Part shown: piece by piece, positions 8,820 to 18,180 of the stretch
Layout: each line of letters begins with the position of its first letter
How positions within the stretch are numbered: the first letter of the stretch is position 1
NCBI RefSeq assembly: GCF_003664325.1
Contig: NZ_RCDA01000004.1
Span: 169,482-233,481 of the forward strand
DNA: 64,000 nucleotides
From: Alkalispirillum mobile
Lineage (GTDB): Bacteria; Pseudomonadota; Gammaproteobacteria; Nitrococcales; Halorhodospiraceae
Direction of reading: 5' to 3'
The notes under the pieces: generated by a model
What the model was told of the DNA's origin: nothing
What the model saw: the letters and a program-made list of their open reading frames with translations, nothing else
Database searches by the model: none
Program-made: the position numbers and the translations under genes

Positions 8820-8852
8820 AAACATAACCAGTAAAAACAACTAGTTATGTTT
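8820..8852. promoter_or_regulatory. Inverted repeat next to the -24 element
   Basis: Arms AAACATAACCAG (8820-8831) and CTAGTTATGTTT (8841-8852) form a 12-bp inverted repeat with one mismatch and a 9-nt centre, starting 5 bp upstream of the sigma-54 -24 box. It may be an operator for the Fis-type activator or for another regulator. Enhancers usually lie further upstream, so assignment to the 3215 gene product is a guess. The rest of 8853-8997 shows no gene. Confidence 0.5.
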
Positions 8853-8997
8853 GGTCAGGGCGAGCGATGGAGGGCGTTGTTGTTTCATGCCGAATACACG
8901 GCAAAAGTGGGTTTTCAGCTGTTATTGGTGTAAATCTCTGAAAGGAAAGAGGAAGCTTGATCAGGAAGGGTGATTCCGGAGGTAGACAGCGCGGCGT

Positions 8998-9972
8998 CTA
9001 AAGGATTCTGAGACCCCTGAGCCGGTCCTCCTGGCTTTGCTCTTCACTGCCCTCGGACTTGCCGTCCTGGATGGCCTGGGATTCCATCACACGTCGGCGC
9101 TCCTCCTCGGACAGGGTGACGCCCAAGAGTTCGAGTACCGCGGCGTCGTCATCACTGATCAGAGTGTCGCGATTCCAGAGCGGGACGTTGCCCCGCCGGA
9201 GCAATTGGGGAACAAAGTCGGTGGTTACAACCACATGCCGGCGCAACTGCCGGAATATGACATCCACCAGGTGCGTCAGGCGCAGAAGTCTGTCGCGGTG
9301 CAGGGATTGTTGCTTGTCAGTGGGGTCAAGGTGGCGGTTGTACCCCATCAGGATGGACACGCTGGGCTTGCCATCCGCCTGGGTGAGGTAGCGCCCCAGG
9401 GCGTGGGCATCAAGGTCGCAGGGGAGCCCGCTATCATCGAACAGGCGCAAAGGTACCCGGCTGACCTCGGCGCTTTGGACCAGTAGATCCATGAACGCCT
9501 GGACCGTCCGTCTTTTTTCCGACCCGAGGGGGCCTAGTGGCACTCGCGCGCCCTGGGTCAATCGCCCTTTCGGCGGCGGCGTGAACGACTGTTGCTCACG
9601 GTAGTACCGCACCGTGACCAGTTCGAGACTGAGGAGCAGGCGGCCGTAAAACTCCAGTTCCATGTTGTCGCCCACGGGCGGGGCGTCGGCGAAGCGGCCC
9701 TCATGCTGGTGGATCTTGCGCCCGGCGATGATCAACTGCTGCTGGCGTTCGGGGGCGAGGGGCTCGTGGCAGAGCTTGTGTGCCAGCCGGTAGATGGGGT
9801 CCCGTTCGATAGGGTGGGGCAACTGTGACCAGAAAGCGTAAGCGCCATCCCGTATGGCGTACTCGGATTCCGCCCACAGCGTGAGGGCCAGCGCGCGTGC
9901 GCTGAACGCGGCCTGCTCACGGCGGCCGGGCAGAACCTGGGCCGGTTCTGCGCCGGGTGGGTTGGGGGACAT
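8998..9972 (-). CDS. Conserved-looking cytoplasmic protein of unknown function
   Basis: A 324-residue protein that I do not recognise. It has no signal peptide or membrane segment. The sequence is charged and largely helical, with a Pro/Gly-rich middle (FTPPPKGRL, VPLGPLGSEKRR), a possible alpha/beta region VSILMGYNRHLDPTDKQQ, and an acidic helical tail. Codon usage and G+C look native. ATG 9972 is preceded by AGGAG at 11 nt; a GTG at 10005 would extend it by 11 residues. It is co-directional with and upstream of the amyloid operon but is separated by 288 bp containing that operon's own promoter, so a link is only positional. Confidence 0.6.
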   Translation of the reverse strand: MSPNPPGAEPAQVLPGRREQAAFSARALALTLWAESEYAIRDGAYAFWSQLPHPIERDPIYRLAHKLCHEPLAPERQQQLIIAGRKIHQHEGRFADAPPVGDNMELEFYGRLLLSLELVTVRYYREQQSFTPPPKGRLTQGARVPLGPLGSEKRRTVQAFMDLLVQSAEVSRVPLRLFDDSGLPCDLDAHALGRYLTQADGKPSVSILMGYNRHLDPTDKQQSLHRDRLLRLTHLVDVIFRQLRRHVVVTTDFVPQLLRRGNVPLWNRDTLISDDDAAVLELLGVTLSEEERRRVMESQAIQDGKSEGSEEQSQEDRLRGLRIL

Positions 9973-10045
9973 GGCGGGTGCTCTCCTGATATTACCCAAT
10001 GCCACTTATGGTAATGGCGCCGGCCCGACCAAGCAAAAAAAGTGT

Positions 10046-10073
10046 TTGCGTTTTTCAACCTGGGGCGTATAGT
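10046..10073 (+). promoter_or_regulatory. Candidate sigma-70 promoter of the cold-shock gene
   Basis: TTGCGT (10046-10051) and TATAGT (10068-10073) are separated by 16 bp. A start near 10080 would give an untranslated leader of about 115 nt, in keeping with the long leaders of cspA-type mRNAs. Confidence 0.5.
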
Positions 10074-10195
10074 CGGTCCTGCAGTTGATGTTCTGTAGCA
10101 CGTTCGGCAGTACCCCTCCGTGGTAGTCACTCCCGTTTGTCCTTACAGCAACACCTGCAACACCGTAAGTAACGATCAAACGAGGAAGACTATCC

Positions 10196-10399
10196 ATGAT
10201 CACCGGTACTGTTAAGTGGTTCGACGACGCCAAGGGCTTCGGTTTCATCACCCCCACCGACGGTGGTAAGGACGTGTTCGTGCATCACTCCGCCATCAAC
10301 GGCTCCGGCTTCAAGAGCCTGGCCGAGGGTCAGCAGGTCCAGTTCGAGACCCAGAACACCCCCAAGGGCCTGGCTGCTGCCAACGTGACCGCGCTGTAA
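10196..10399 (+). CDS. Cold-shock domain protein (CspA family)
   Basis: A 67-residue single cold-shock domain, the normal length for this family. The RNA-binding motifs RNP1 (KGFGFITP) and RNP2 (VFVHHSAI) are intact. Such proteins bind single-stranded RNA and DNA in the cytoplasm and prevent secondary structure in mRNA. The ATG follows GAGGA at 9 nt. The gene is monocistronic, with its own promoter candidate and a strong terminator at 10439-10468. The paralogue cannot be named more precisely. Confidence 0.95.
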   Translation: MITGTVKWFDDAKGFGFITPTDGGKDVFVHHSAINGSGFKSLAEGQQVQFETQNTPKGLAAANVTAL

Positions 10400-10411
10400 G
10401 GTGCGGTGCGT

Positions 10412-10468
10412 GACCCGGGCCTGGCCCGGGTCGGCTCTAAAAGCCCTGCCTCCGTGCAGGGCTTTTTT
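10412..10468. terminator. Rho-independent terminator between convergent genes
   Basis: GCCCTGC and GCAGGGC form a stem (10443-10462) flanked by AAAA on the left and six Ts on the right, so it should work in both directions for the cold-shock gene and the converging GGDEF/EAL gene. A second stem GACCCGGGC/GCCCGGGTC (10412-10432) precedes it. Confidence 0.9.
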
Positions 10469-10480
10469 GTGGGCGAACGG

Positions 10481-13003
10481 TTAATCTGAAAGTCGGGGCG
10501 CTCCCGCGCTGCCACGGAGATAGGCCGCAGCAAAATCTTCACCGGCGGCCGGCCGACCTGTCTTGAAACCCTGTACCAGCGGCACTCCGTACTGCTGCAG
10601 GGCACTCAGTTGAGCGTCAGTCTCCACCCCCTCAGCAACCACCTTCAGCTCCAGCTCCCGTGCCAGGCCGCTCACGGCGGCCACGATGGCGCAGCCTCCC
10701 TTGCGACAGGTGCCGAGATCGGAGACGAAACTTCGGTCGATCTTGAGCGTGGTGACCGGCAGTTGCTGCAGGTAGGTGAGCGACGAGTAGCCGGTGCCGA
10801 AGTCATCAATGGCGACCTTGCACCCCAGGTCGCGCAGGCGTTGCAGGGTGCTGATGCCCCGGTCGGTGTCGTGCATCAGCGTGCTCTCGGTCAGCTCAAA
10901 GCTCATAAGCCGCGGGTCCAGCTCGCACCCTTTCAGCATGGCCTTCAGGTCGTTGAGCAGGTCACCTTGCCAGAACTGCCGCGCCGAGAGGTTGATCGCC
11001 ACCGGCACGGGGTCCAGCCCCGCCTGCTGCCACGCCTTCAGCTGGGTACAGACCATGCGCATCACCGCCCGCCCCAGCGGGATGATCAGGCCGGACCGTT
11101 CCGCCAGGGGTATGAACTCACCCGGCGACACCGGGCCGCGCTCCGGGTGGGTCCAGCGTAGCAGCGCTTCTGCGGAATGCAGCGCACCGCTCTCACGGTC
11201 GAAAATCGGCTGGTAATGGACGCTCAGGCCGTTGCCGGTCTCTGCCGTGTCGCGCAGTGCCGTCTCCAGGGCCAGCTGGCTGCGCACCCGGGTGTCCATC
11301 TCGGGGGCGTAAAGCCGATAGGTGTTGCGACCCTCCTCTTTGGCCCGGTACATCGCCGCATCCGCGGCCCGGATCAGCTCGTCGGCATTCCCGCCGTCGT
11401 CCGGGTAAAAGCTCAGGCCCACGCTGCAGCCCACGCGGAAGTCGTGGCTATCGATGACGTAGGGCTGGCTGATGGCCCCGATGAGGCGCTGTGTCGCCCG
11501 GGTGGCTTCGTCCACCTCGTGGAGGTCCGGCAGCAGGGCGATGAATTCGTCTCCACCCAGTCGCGCCAGGGTGTCGTCCTCGCGCAGGTTGTCGCGCAGA
11601 CGCTCAGCAACACTGAGTAGCAGTTCGTCGCCCACGGCGTGGCCCAGGGTGTCGTTGACCTGCTTGAAGTGGTCCAGGTCGATGAACAGTACCGCGAGGC
11701 GCTGGCGGTGCCGGTGGGCGTGGCGCACGGCCAGTGACAAGCGATCGTCCAGCAGCCGTCGGTTGGGCAGCCGGGTGAGCGGGTCGTAGTAGGCCAGCTG
11801 GCGGACCTGCCGCTCGTTCTCCCGGATGTGGGTGATGTCGGTGAACAGCCCGGCGTAATTGGTGGTCTTGCTCTCGTCGTCGGTGATGGCGGTGATGGTC
11901 AGCAGTTCCAGGTACAGTTCGCCGCCCTTGCGCCGGTTCCAGATCTCGCCGCGCCAGTAGCCCTGCTCCTGCAGGGTTGTCCACATTTCCTGGTAGAAAG
12001 TCGGTGGGTGCCGTCCTGAGGAAAGAACGGCCGGCGTGCGCCCGGCCACCTCCTCCAGGGTGTAGCCCGTGAGGTGGGTGAAGGCCGGGTTCACGAACTC
12101 GATGCGGGCCTGGTCATCGGTGATGATGATGCCCTCCAGCGAGGAATCGATGACCCGCTCCGCCAGTTGCAGGTGCTGGCGTGATTGGGCCAGCGCCTGG
12201 TCGCGCTGTTCCAGGGCGCGGCGCAGATCCTTTAGGTAGACCTGCTCTGTCCCGGCCAGCATGTCGCGAAAGCCGAGTAGCCCGGTGACCCGCCCCTCGT
12301 CGTCCAGCACCGCCAGGTGCCGGACCTTGTGGTCCATTAGCAGATCACGGGCATGGATCAGCATGTCGTCCACGGACACGGTCAGGAGCGGGCGACTGGC
12401 CAGGGTGCCGATCGGGGTGTCACCCGGGTGGTTCGCGATGAAGCGCACCAGGTCCCGCTCGGTTACGATGCCCAGGTCACCCTCGGCGAAGCGGATCACG
12501 GCGGCATCGCGCTCCATTTCGCGCATCCTTCGGGCCACGGCAGAGAGCAGCACATCCGCCTCCAGCACCAGTGGGGTGCTGCGCATGGCCGCGCCCACTT
12601 CGCGCAGCCGCAGGTAGGCCTCCATTCCCTGGTTCAGGGCCACGTCGGTCTGTGAGAGCACACCCTCGGGATTGCCCCGGGCATCGATGACCAGGAAATG
12701 GCGCCGATTCTCACTGCGAAAGCGCATGGCGGCCTCACCCAGCTCGGTACCAGCATGGATGCAGGCCACTGGGCTGCTCATGACCTCGCGAATGGCCACC
12801 CGGGTGGCCGAGTGATCGGAGAAGTCCACCGCCAGTGCGTCCCGCTCTGTCCAGATCCCCACCGGCTCGCCGTCGCGCATGATCAGGATGGAGCTGCACT
12901 GCCGCTCCGCCATGCGGGCGGCCGCCTCGCACAGCGGGGTGTCCGGTGTGCAGTGGAGTATGGCCGGCTGGACGATGCGTTCTACGGGTAGTCGGTGGCT
13001 CAT
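10481..13003 (-). CDS. CBS-CBS-PAS-GGDEF-EAL c-di-GMP turnover protein
   Basis: An 840-residue cytoplasmic protein. Two CBS pairs occupy about 1-125 and 135-255, followed by a helix and a PAS domain (about 275-390). The GGDEF domain has an intact GGDEF at 483-487, with the inhibitory RxxD site (REDD) five residues before it. The EAL domain starts at EAL 612-614 and keeps ELTE, DDFGTGYSS and AEGVE. Both cyclase and phosphodiesterase sites look competent. The CBS pairs probably sense adenine nucleotides, and the PAS domain another ligand. ATG 13003 is preferred over an upstream TTG at 13060. It is divergent from a CBS-pair gene 121 bp away. Confidence 0.9.
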   Translation of the reverse strand: MSHRLPVERIVQPAILHCTPDTPLCEAAARMAERQCSSILIMRDGEPVGIWTERDALAVDFSDHSATRVAIREVMSSPVACIHAGTELGEAAMRFRSENRRHFLVIDARGNPEGVLSQTDVALNQGMEAYLRLREVGAAMRSTPLVLEADVLLSAVARRMREMERDAAVIRFAEGDLGIVTERDLVRFIANHPGDTPIGTLASRPLLTVSVDDMLIHARDLLMDHKVRHLAVLDDEGRVTGLLGFRDMLAGTEQVYLKDLRRALEQRDQALAQSRQHLQLAERVIDSSLEGIIITDDQARIEFVNPAFTHLTGYTLEEVAGRTPAVLSSGRHPPTFYQEMWTTLQEQGYWRGEIWNRRKGGELYLELLTITAITDDESKTTNYAGLFTDITHIRENERQVRQLAYYDPLTRLPNRRLLDDRLSLAVRHAHRHRQRLAVLFIDLDHFKQVNDTLGHAVGDELLLSVAERLRDNLREDDTLARLGGDEFIALLPDLHEVDEATRATQRLIGAISQPYVIDSHDFRVGCSVGLSFYPDDGGNADELIRAADAAMYRAKEEGRNTYRLYAPEMDTRVRSQLALETALRDTAETGNGLSVHYQPIFDRESGALHSAEALLRWTHPERGPVSPGEFIPLAERSGLIIPLGRAVMRMVCTQLKAWQQAGLDPVPVAINLSARQFWQGDLLNDLKAMLKGCELDPRLMSFELTESTLMHDTDRGISTLQRLRDLGCKVAIDDFGTGYSSLTYLQQLPVTTLKIDRSFVSDLGTCRKGGCAIVAAVSGLARELELKVVAEGVETDAQLSALQQYGVPLVQGFKTGRPAAGEDFAAAYLRGSAGAPRLSD

Positions 13004-13124
13004 GTGATGGCGGTTCCCGCTGGGGGTGTCAGGTGTCGTGGGGTTGAGAGCGACATGCAAAGTGCCGGGCTTTCCGGCACCATGAGGGCCTCATGATAAG
13101 CCCGAATCGAGGAGGGGTATACAC

Positions 13125-13559
13125 ATGAAGGTGACCAAGGTCATGACCCGCAAGCTGATCACCGGCAGTCCGGAGGAAGGCTTGCGCGAGGCGTTCTTCA
13201 AGATGAAGCAGAACCGTATCCGTCACCTGCCGGTGGTGGATGGAGACATGAACCTGCTGGGCTTGGTCACTGATCGTAACCTGCGCCGGCCGGACTGGGT
13301 GGACGAGGCGCCGGATATCGCGCACGTCTACTACCTGGATGACAACATGACGCTGGGCGACGTGATGACCACCGACGTGATCGCGGTGCACACCTACGAT
13401 CACGTGGACAAGGCGGCGCGGATCATGCACGAGAACCGCTTTGGTGCGGTGCCGGTGCTGAACAAGGAGGAGCGGCTCGACGGCATGCTCTCCGCGGTGG
13501 ATCTGCTGGTGGTGCTGGAGGACCTGCTCAACGAGCAGCGGCGGATGAAGAAGAAGTAG
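13125..13559 (+). CDS. CBS-domain pair protein
   Basis: A 144-residue protein consisting of one Bateman module: CBS1 about 1-60 (VMTRKLITGSPEEG...HLPVVDGDMNLLGLVTD) and CBS2 about 78-138 (VMTTDVIAVHTYDHVDKAARIM...AVPVLNKEERLDGML). It ends in a basic RRMKKK tail. Such proteins bind adenosine ligands and regulate partners. The ATG has a GAGGAGGGG ribosome site. It is divergent from the CBS-PAS-GGDEF-EAL gene, which also carries CBS pairs. A functional pairing is possible but unproven. Confidence 0.85.
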   Translation: MKVTKVMTRKLITGSPEEGLREAFFKMKQNRIRHLPVVDGDMNLLGLVTDRNLRRPDWVDEAPDIAHVYYLDDNMTLGDVMTTDVIAVHTYDHVDKAARIMHENRFGAVPVLNKEERLDGMLSAVDLLVVLEDLLNEQRRMKKK

Positions 13560-13602
13560 CGTTTGGGCTGTTCTGCTTCGGCGATGGTTCTCGCCAGGGG
13601 AC

Positions 13603-13799
13603 GGATTGTGGGCGGGGGCGGGATGTTCCCATGGGGCTCCGAATGCGCCCCCCTTCGGGGTCCCCTGTGCTACTCGGGAAAATCGGCGGCGCGAGAACTC
13701 GCTTCGCTCAAACAGCTCGCGCCTTTTCTCCGATTTTCCCTGCGTTGCTCGGTGCGCATAAGTCGCCCCATGGGAACATCCCGCCCCCGCCCACAATCC
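13603..13799 (-). repeat. Nested-palindrome dispersed repeat, copy A
   Basis: Outer arms 13603-13636 and 13766-13799 are perfect 34-bp inverted repeats (left arm begins GGATTGTGGGCGGGGGCGGG). They enclose a core of about 129 bp (13637-13765) that is nearly identical, in reverse orientation, to the core of copy B at 24307-24433. Inner inverted repeats (GGCGCGAG/CTCGCGCC, and AAAATCGG with CCGATTTT) make the whole element a long imperfect hairpin. It sits between the convergent CBS gene and argH. No credible gene lies in 13560-13820; frames through the core are dismissed as shadows of the repeat. Confidence 0.85.
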
Positions 13800-13820
13800 A
13801 CTCGCAGGCACCCGAGCCGG

Positions 13821-15227
13821 CTACTTGCCCATCAGCAATCGCAGCCGGTCCCGCGCCTCCGCCACCCGGGCCCGGACCTGCGCCGGCGCGGTGCCCCCCA
13901 GGTGGTTGCGGGCCGCCACTGAGCCCTCCAGCGTCAGCACCTCGAACACATCCTCGGCGATGGTGTTGGAGAACTGCTGCAGCTCATCCAGTTCCAGTTC
14001 GCCCAGGTCGCGGCCCTCGTCGGTGGCGTAGCGCACTGCCCGGCCGACGATCTCGTGGGCGTCGCGGAAGGGCACCCCCTTGCGCACCAGGTAATCGGCC
14101 AGGTCCGTGGCCGTGGCGAATCCGGCGCGGGCTGCGTCGTAACAGGCCTGCCGCCGGACCTCCATGGCCGGCAGCATGTCGGCAAACGCCGTCAGCGCGT
14201 CGCGCAGGGTGTCCGCGGTGTCAAACAGCGGCTCCTTGTCTTCCTGGTTGTCCCGGTTGTAGGCCAGCGGCTGCCCCTTCATCAGCACCAGCAGGGCGTT
14301 GAGGTTGCCGTGCACGCGGGCCGTCTTGCCGCGCACCAGCTCCGCCACGTCCGGGTTCTTCTTCTGGGGCATGATCGACGAGCCGGTGCAGAAGCGGTCC
14401 GGCAGGTCGATGAAACCGAAGTGGGGCGAGGCCCACAGGATGACCTCCTCGGCCATGCGCGAGAGGTGCGTCATCACCAGCGCGGCGGCGGCGCTGAATT
14501 CGATGGCGAAGTCGCGGTCGCTTACTGAGTCAAGGGAGTTGCGGGTGGGGCGGTCGAAGCCCAGCTCGCTGCAGGTCTGCTCGCGGTCGATGGGGAAGCT
14601 GGTGCCGGCCAGCGCCGCGCAGCCCAGCGGCATCTGGTTGAGTCGCTTGCGGCAGTCTTCCAGCCGGCCCTGATCGCGGACCAGCATCTCATGCCAGGCC
14701 AGCAGGTGGTGGCCGAAGGTCACCGGCTGGGCCACCTGCATGTGGGTGAAGCCGGGCATGATGGTGTCCGCCTCCAGCTCGGCCAGCTCCACCAGGCCCG
14801 CCTGCAACCGCATCAGCTCCTGCAGAATCCCGTCGATGGCCTCGCGTAACCACAGGCGGATGTCGGTGGCCACCTGGTCATTGCGGGAGCGGCCGGTATG
14901 CAGTTTCTTGCCCGCCTCACCGATCAGGTCGGTGAGGCGCTTCTCGATGTTCATGTGCACGTCTTCCAGCTTCGGCGACCACTGGAAGCGGCCCTGCTCG
15001 ATCTCCTCGCGGACCTGGCCCAGGCCGTCGATGATCCGGTCGCGCTCGTCGGCGGTGAGTACCCCCACCTCGGCGAGCATGCGGGCATGGGCCATGGAGC
15101 CGGCGATGTCCTGGCGGTAGAGCCTGCGGTCGAAGTGCTCGGAGGCGCTGAACTGCTCGACGAAGGCGTCGGTGGCCTCGGTGAAGCGGCCGGTCCAGAG
15201 TTGTTCGCTGGTGTTCTTGTCGGTCAT
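13821..15227 (-). CDS. argH: Argininosuccinate lyase
   Basis: A 468-residue enzyme splitting argininosuccinate into arginine and fumarate, the last step of arginine synthesis. The fumarase/aspartase-superfamily signature [12 protein letters not shown] is present, as are the [12 protein letters not shown] and HMQVAQPV segments. Length is normal. ATG 15227 fits the family N-terminus (LWTGRF close to the start). It stands immediately left of, and divergent from, algZ-algR-hemCD, the same arrangement as in Pseudomonas. Confidence 0.97.
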   Translation of the reverse strand: MTDKNTSEQLWTGRFTEATDAFVEQFSASEHFDRRLYRQDIAGSMAHARMLAEVGVLTADERDRIIDGLGQVREEIEQGRFQWSPKLEDVHMNIEKRLTDLIGEAGKKLHTGRSRNDQVATDIRLWLREAIDGILQELMRLQAGLVELAELEADTIMPGFTHMQVAQPVTFGHHLLAWHEMLVRDQGRLEDCRKRLNQMPLGCAALAGTSFPIDREQTCSELGFDRPTRNSLDSVSDRDFAIEFSAAAALVMTHLSRMAEEVILWASPHFGFIDLPDRFCTGSSIMPQKKNPDVAELVRGKTARVHGNLNALLVLMKGQPLAYNRDNQEDKEPLFDTADTLRDALTAFADMLPAMEVRRQACYDAARAGFATATDLADYLVRKGVPFRDAHEIVGRAVRYATDEGRDLGELELDELQQFSNTIAEDVFEVLTLEGSVAARNHLGGTAPAQVRARVAEARDRLRLLMGK

Positions 15228-15381
15228 GGCGCTGCCCGTGTTGCGGGGTGAATGAGACCGTTGAGTATATCAGCCGCGCTGAGGGGCTCGCAGAGACGGG
15301 CGGGGCGGCGGAGATTGTCCGCCGGGGCCGTGAGCCGCTATGGTTGAGGCGTTCTGGGGGTGCCAGGGAGACAGCGGCGTA

Positions 15382-16416
15382 ATGGAGCGCAGGGAGACCG
15401 ACGGGGGACGGCACGGCTTTCTACCCGACTTCTGCCACCTGCACACGGTGCTGGCGGTGGTGCTGGCCGGGCAGATGCTGGCCTTCGTGCTGTTCCTGGC
15501 CCGCCCGGCGACGCAGTGGGACTGGCAGACACTGGGGCTGATCTCGCTGCACGTCCAATGGGTGGTGCTGCTCAGCACCGCGCTGCTCTGCCTTTCCCGC
15601 GGCTGGCTGGCGCGGCTGGGGGCGGAGGCGGCGGCGCTGCTGGCCTGGCTGGGTATCGTGCTGGTGGCCGTGGTCACCGCCGAGCTGGCCTGGTGGAGCA
15701 CTGGCCCCCTGCTCGGCGGTGCGCGCTGGGAGTTGCTGCTCCGGTCGATGGCCATCAGCGGCATTATCGCCGCCCTGGTGTTGCGCTACCTCTATCTGCA
15801 AGAGCAGTGGGGCCGGGGCGTGCGTGCCGAGAGCCGGGCACGGATGCAGATGCTGCAGTCGCGTATCCGCCCTCACTTCCTGTTCAATGCCCTCAACACC
15901 ATTTCCGCGATGGTGCGCCAGGCCCCGGAGCGGGCGGAGCTGGCGCTGATGGACCTGGCCGACCTGTTCCGCGCCGCCCTGCGCGAGACCGGCAGCCAGT
16001 CCACCCTGGACGAGGAGCGGGCCCTCACCGAAGGCTACCTCCGCCTGGAGCAGGTGCGGCTGCAGGAGCGGCTTCGGGTAGTGTGCGAGCTGCAGGCCCT
16101 GCCCGGTGAGGCGCTGCTGCCGCCGCTTATCCTCCAGCCGCTGGCGGAGAATGCCATCCTGCACGGCATCGAGCAGCTGCCCGAGGGGGGCGAGGTCAGG
16201 CTGCGCGGCTGGCGCGAGGGCGATACGCTGGTCCTGCGCATGGCAAACCCGGTGCCGGCGGGGGGGTCGGCGCGCACCGGCCACGGCCTCGGCCTGGAGA
16301 GCGTGCGCCGGCGCCTGCAGTACGGTTTCGGGTCAGCCGCCAGCCTGCAGGTTCAGGAGGAGCAAGATCGTTTCATGGTTGAGATGCGCTGGCCCTACCG
16401 CGAGGGGAAGCCGTGA
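15382..16416 (+). CDS. algZ: LytS/AlgZ-type sensor histidine kinase
   Basis: A 344-residue membrane kinase. Four hydrophobic segments lie between about residues 20 and 136. The His-kinase domain has the phospho-acceptor His165 in SRIRPHFLFNALNTIS, an N-box PLAENAILHGIEQL and a glycine-rich GHGLGLESVRRRL. This is the unorthodox LytS/YpdA/AlgZ (FimS) family. ATG 15382 follows GGGAG at about 9 nt. It overlaps the response-regulator gene by 4 nt, so the two are co-translated. In Pseudomonas the pair controls alginate and type IV pili. The target here is unknown. Confidence 0.9.
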   Translation: MERRETDGGRHGFLPDFCHLHTVLAVVLAGQMLAFVLFLARPATQWDWQTLGLISLHVQWVVLLSTALLCLSRGWLARLGAEAAALLAWLGIVLVAVVTAELAWWSTGPLLGGARWELLLRSMAISGIIAALVLRYLYLQEQWGRGVRAESRARMQMLQSRIRPHFLFNALNTISAMVRQAPERAELALMDLADLFRAALRETGSQSTLDEERALTEGYLRLEQVRLQERLRVVCELQALPGEALLPPLILQPLAENAILHGIEQLPEGGEVRLRGWREGDTLVLRMANPVPAGGSARTGHGLGLESVRRRLQYGFGSAASLQVQEEQDRFMVEMRWPYREGKP

Positions 16417-17150
16417 GAGTGCTGGTAGTGGACGACGAGCCCTGGGCCCGCCGCCGGCTGGCCGAACTGGTAGAGGCCGAACCCGGCCACCAGGTGGTGG
16501 GCGAGGCGGGCGATGGCGAGCAGGCCCTGGCCCAGGTGAGGGACAAACACCCCGATCTGGTGTTGCTGGATATCCAGATGCCGGGCATGGATGGCCTGGA
16601 GGTGGCGCGACGCATCGCGCGTCGCGAACGGCCGCCGGCGGTCATCTTCATCACCGCCCACGCCGAGCACGCCCTGGAGGCCTTCGAGGCGGAGGCCAGT
16701 GATTACCTGCTCAAACCCGTCCGGCGCGAACGGCTGCAGGCCGCCCTGGCGCGGACTGGCCACGTGAATCGCGTGCAGCTCCGCGGAATGGCCGGGCAGG
16801 CCGCCGACCCGGAGGTCCTGCGCTGCCGCACGGCCCGCGGTGAGCGCCTGGTCCCGCTGGATCGCATCCACAGCCTGCGGGCCGAGGACAAGTACGTCGT
16901 GGTCGGCCACGACGAGGGCGGTGAGCTGCTGCTGGAGGATTCGTTGAAGGCCTTGGAAGGGCGGTTCGGCGAGCGTTTCCTGCGGGTCCACCGCTCCGCC
17001 CTGGTGGCACTGGACCGGGTTCAGGCCCTGGAGCGCGATGCCCTGGGCCGTCACGAGGTGGTGCTGGAAGGGGGGCTGCGCCTGCCGGTCAGCCGGCGCC
17101 ATCTCCCCGGGGTGCGTCAGGCCCTCCGCCACCTGGCGCAGCAGGGGTAG
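16413..17150 (+). CDS. algR: LytTR-family response regulator (AlgR-like)
   Basis: A 245-residue protein. The receiver domain (1-115) has acidic residues DDE at 7-9, phospho-acceptor Asp53 in [13 protein letters not shown] and the conserved Lys in YLLKPVRRE. The C-terminal LytTR DNA-binding domain (about 140-240) includes [13 protein letters not shown] and [10 protein letters not shown]. It starts at GTG in a GTGA overlap with the kinase stop. Downstream is hemC, as in Pseudomonas aeruginosa. Confidence 0.92.
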   Translation: MRVLVVDDEPWARRRLAELVEAEPGHQVVGEAGDGEQALAQVRDKHPDLVLLDIQMPGMDGLEVARRIARRERPPAVIFITAHAEHALEAFEAEASDYLLKPVRRERLQAALARTGHVNRVQLRGMAGQAADPEVLRCRTARGERLVPLDRIHSLRAEDKYVVVGHDEGGELLLEDSLKALEGRFGERFLRVHRSALVALDRVQALERDALGRHEVVLEGGLRLPVSRRHLPGVRQALRHLAQQG

Positions 17151-17251
17151 CCCTTCGGTCCCCGGCATTTCCATGGCATGCTAGACGGCACATCGGCTGC
17201 AACCCATGCAGCCCCGCCCCTCATCCACAGACCGGTTCGGAAGCACAACCT

Positions 17252-18178
17252 ATGCCCCAGGACACCCTGCGCATCGCCACCCGCCGCTCCCCGCTCGCCA
17301 TGTGGCAGGCCGAGCATGTAGCCGCCGAGCTCAAGCGCCACCACCCCGGCTTGGCGGTGGAGCTGGTGCCCATGTCCACCCGGGGTGATCGCATCCTCGA
17401 TCAGGCGTTGTCGCGTATCGGGGGCAAGGGGCTGTTTATCAAGGAGTTGGAACAGGGCATGGAGGAGGGGCGCGCCGACCTGGCCGTGCACAGCATGAAG
17501 GACGTGCCCTGGCGCATGCCGGACGGTTTTGTCCTGCCGGTGATCCTGGAGCGGCACGAACCCACGGACGCTTTTGTCTCCAACCACTACCGCAGCATCG
17601 ACGACCTGCCTGAGGGTGGTCACCTGGGCACGGCCAGCCTGCGCCGGCAGTGCCAGGCCAAGGCGCGGCGGCCCGACCTCAAGGTGTCGACCCTGCGCGG
17701 CAACGTGAATACGCGGCTGGGCAAGCTGGATGCCGGCGAGTTCGATGCCATCATCCTCGCCGCCTCCGGGCTCAGCCGCCTGGGCTTTGACGACCGTATC
17801 GCCCGCCGGCTGCCCCCCGAAGAGAGCCTGCCCGCGGTGGGCCAGGGCGCGCTGGGCATCGAGTGTCTCGCCGACGACGAGCGGGTGCAGCAACTGGTGG
17901 CGCCGCTGGACCACGGCCCCACCCATACGCTGCTCAAGGCGGAACGGGCGATGAACGCGCGCCTGCAGGGCAGCTGTCAGGTGCCGATTGCCGGCTACGC
18001 TTGTTACGAGGGGGATGGTATCTGGCTGCGCGGGCTGGTGGGCAGCCCGGATGGTGCGGATATCGTTCGCGGCGAGATCCGCGGGCCGCTGGAGCAGGCC
18101 GCCGCGCTCGGTGACCGGCTGGGCGAGGAGCTTCTGGAGCGCGGGGCCGCCCGCATTCTGGCGGCGCTAGCGGACTGA
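17252..18178 (+). CDS. hemC: Porphobilinogen deaminase (hydroxymethylbilane synthase)
   Basis: A 308-residue enzyme that polymerises four porphobilinogens into hydroxymethylbilane in tetrapyrrole synthesis. The dipyrromethane cofactor attachment is Cys242 in [14 protein letters not shown], at the same number as in E. coli. [13 protein letters not shown], the RGD loop and AVHSMKDVP are intact. It begins 101 bp after algR and is followed 2 nt later by hemD. Confidence 0.98.
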   Translation: MPQDTLRIATRRSPLAMWQAEHVAAELKRHHPGLAVELVPMSTRGDRILDQALSRIGGKGLFIKELEQGMEEGRADLAVHSMKDVPWRMPDGFVLPVILERHEPTDAFVSNHYRSIDDLPEGGHLGTASLRRQCQAKARRPDLKVSTLRGNVNTRLGKLDAGEFDAIILAASGLSRLGFDDRIARRLPPEESLPAVGQGALGIECLADDERVQQLVAPLDHGPTHTLLKAERAMNARLQGSCQVPIAGYACYEGDGIWLRGLVGSPDGADIVRGEIRGPLEQAAALGDRLGEELLERGAARILAALAD

Positions 18179-18180
18179 AC

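Noticed and set aside
13029..13811. Open frame running through repeat copy A and the CBS gene on the minus strand
   Set aside because: The part in the core is repeat-derived and the rest is antisense to the CBS-pair gene.
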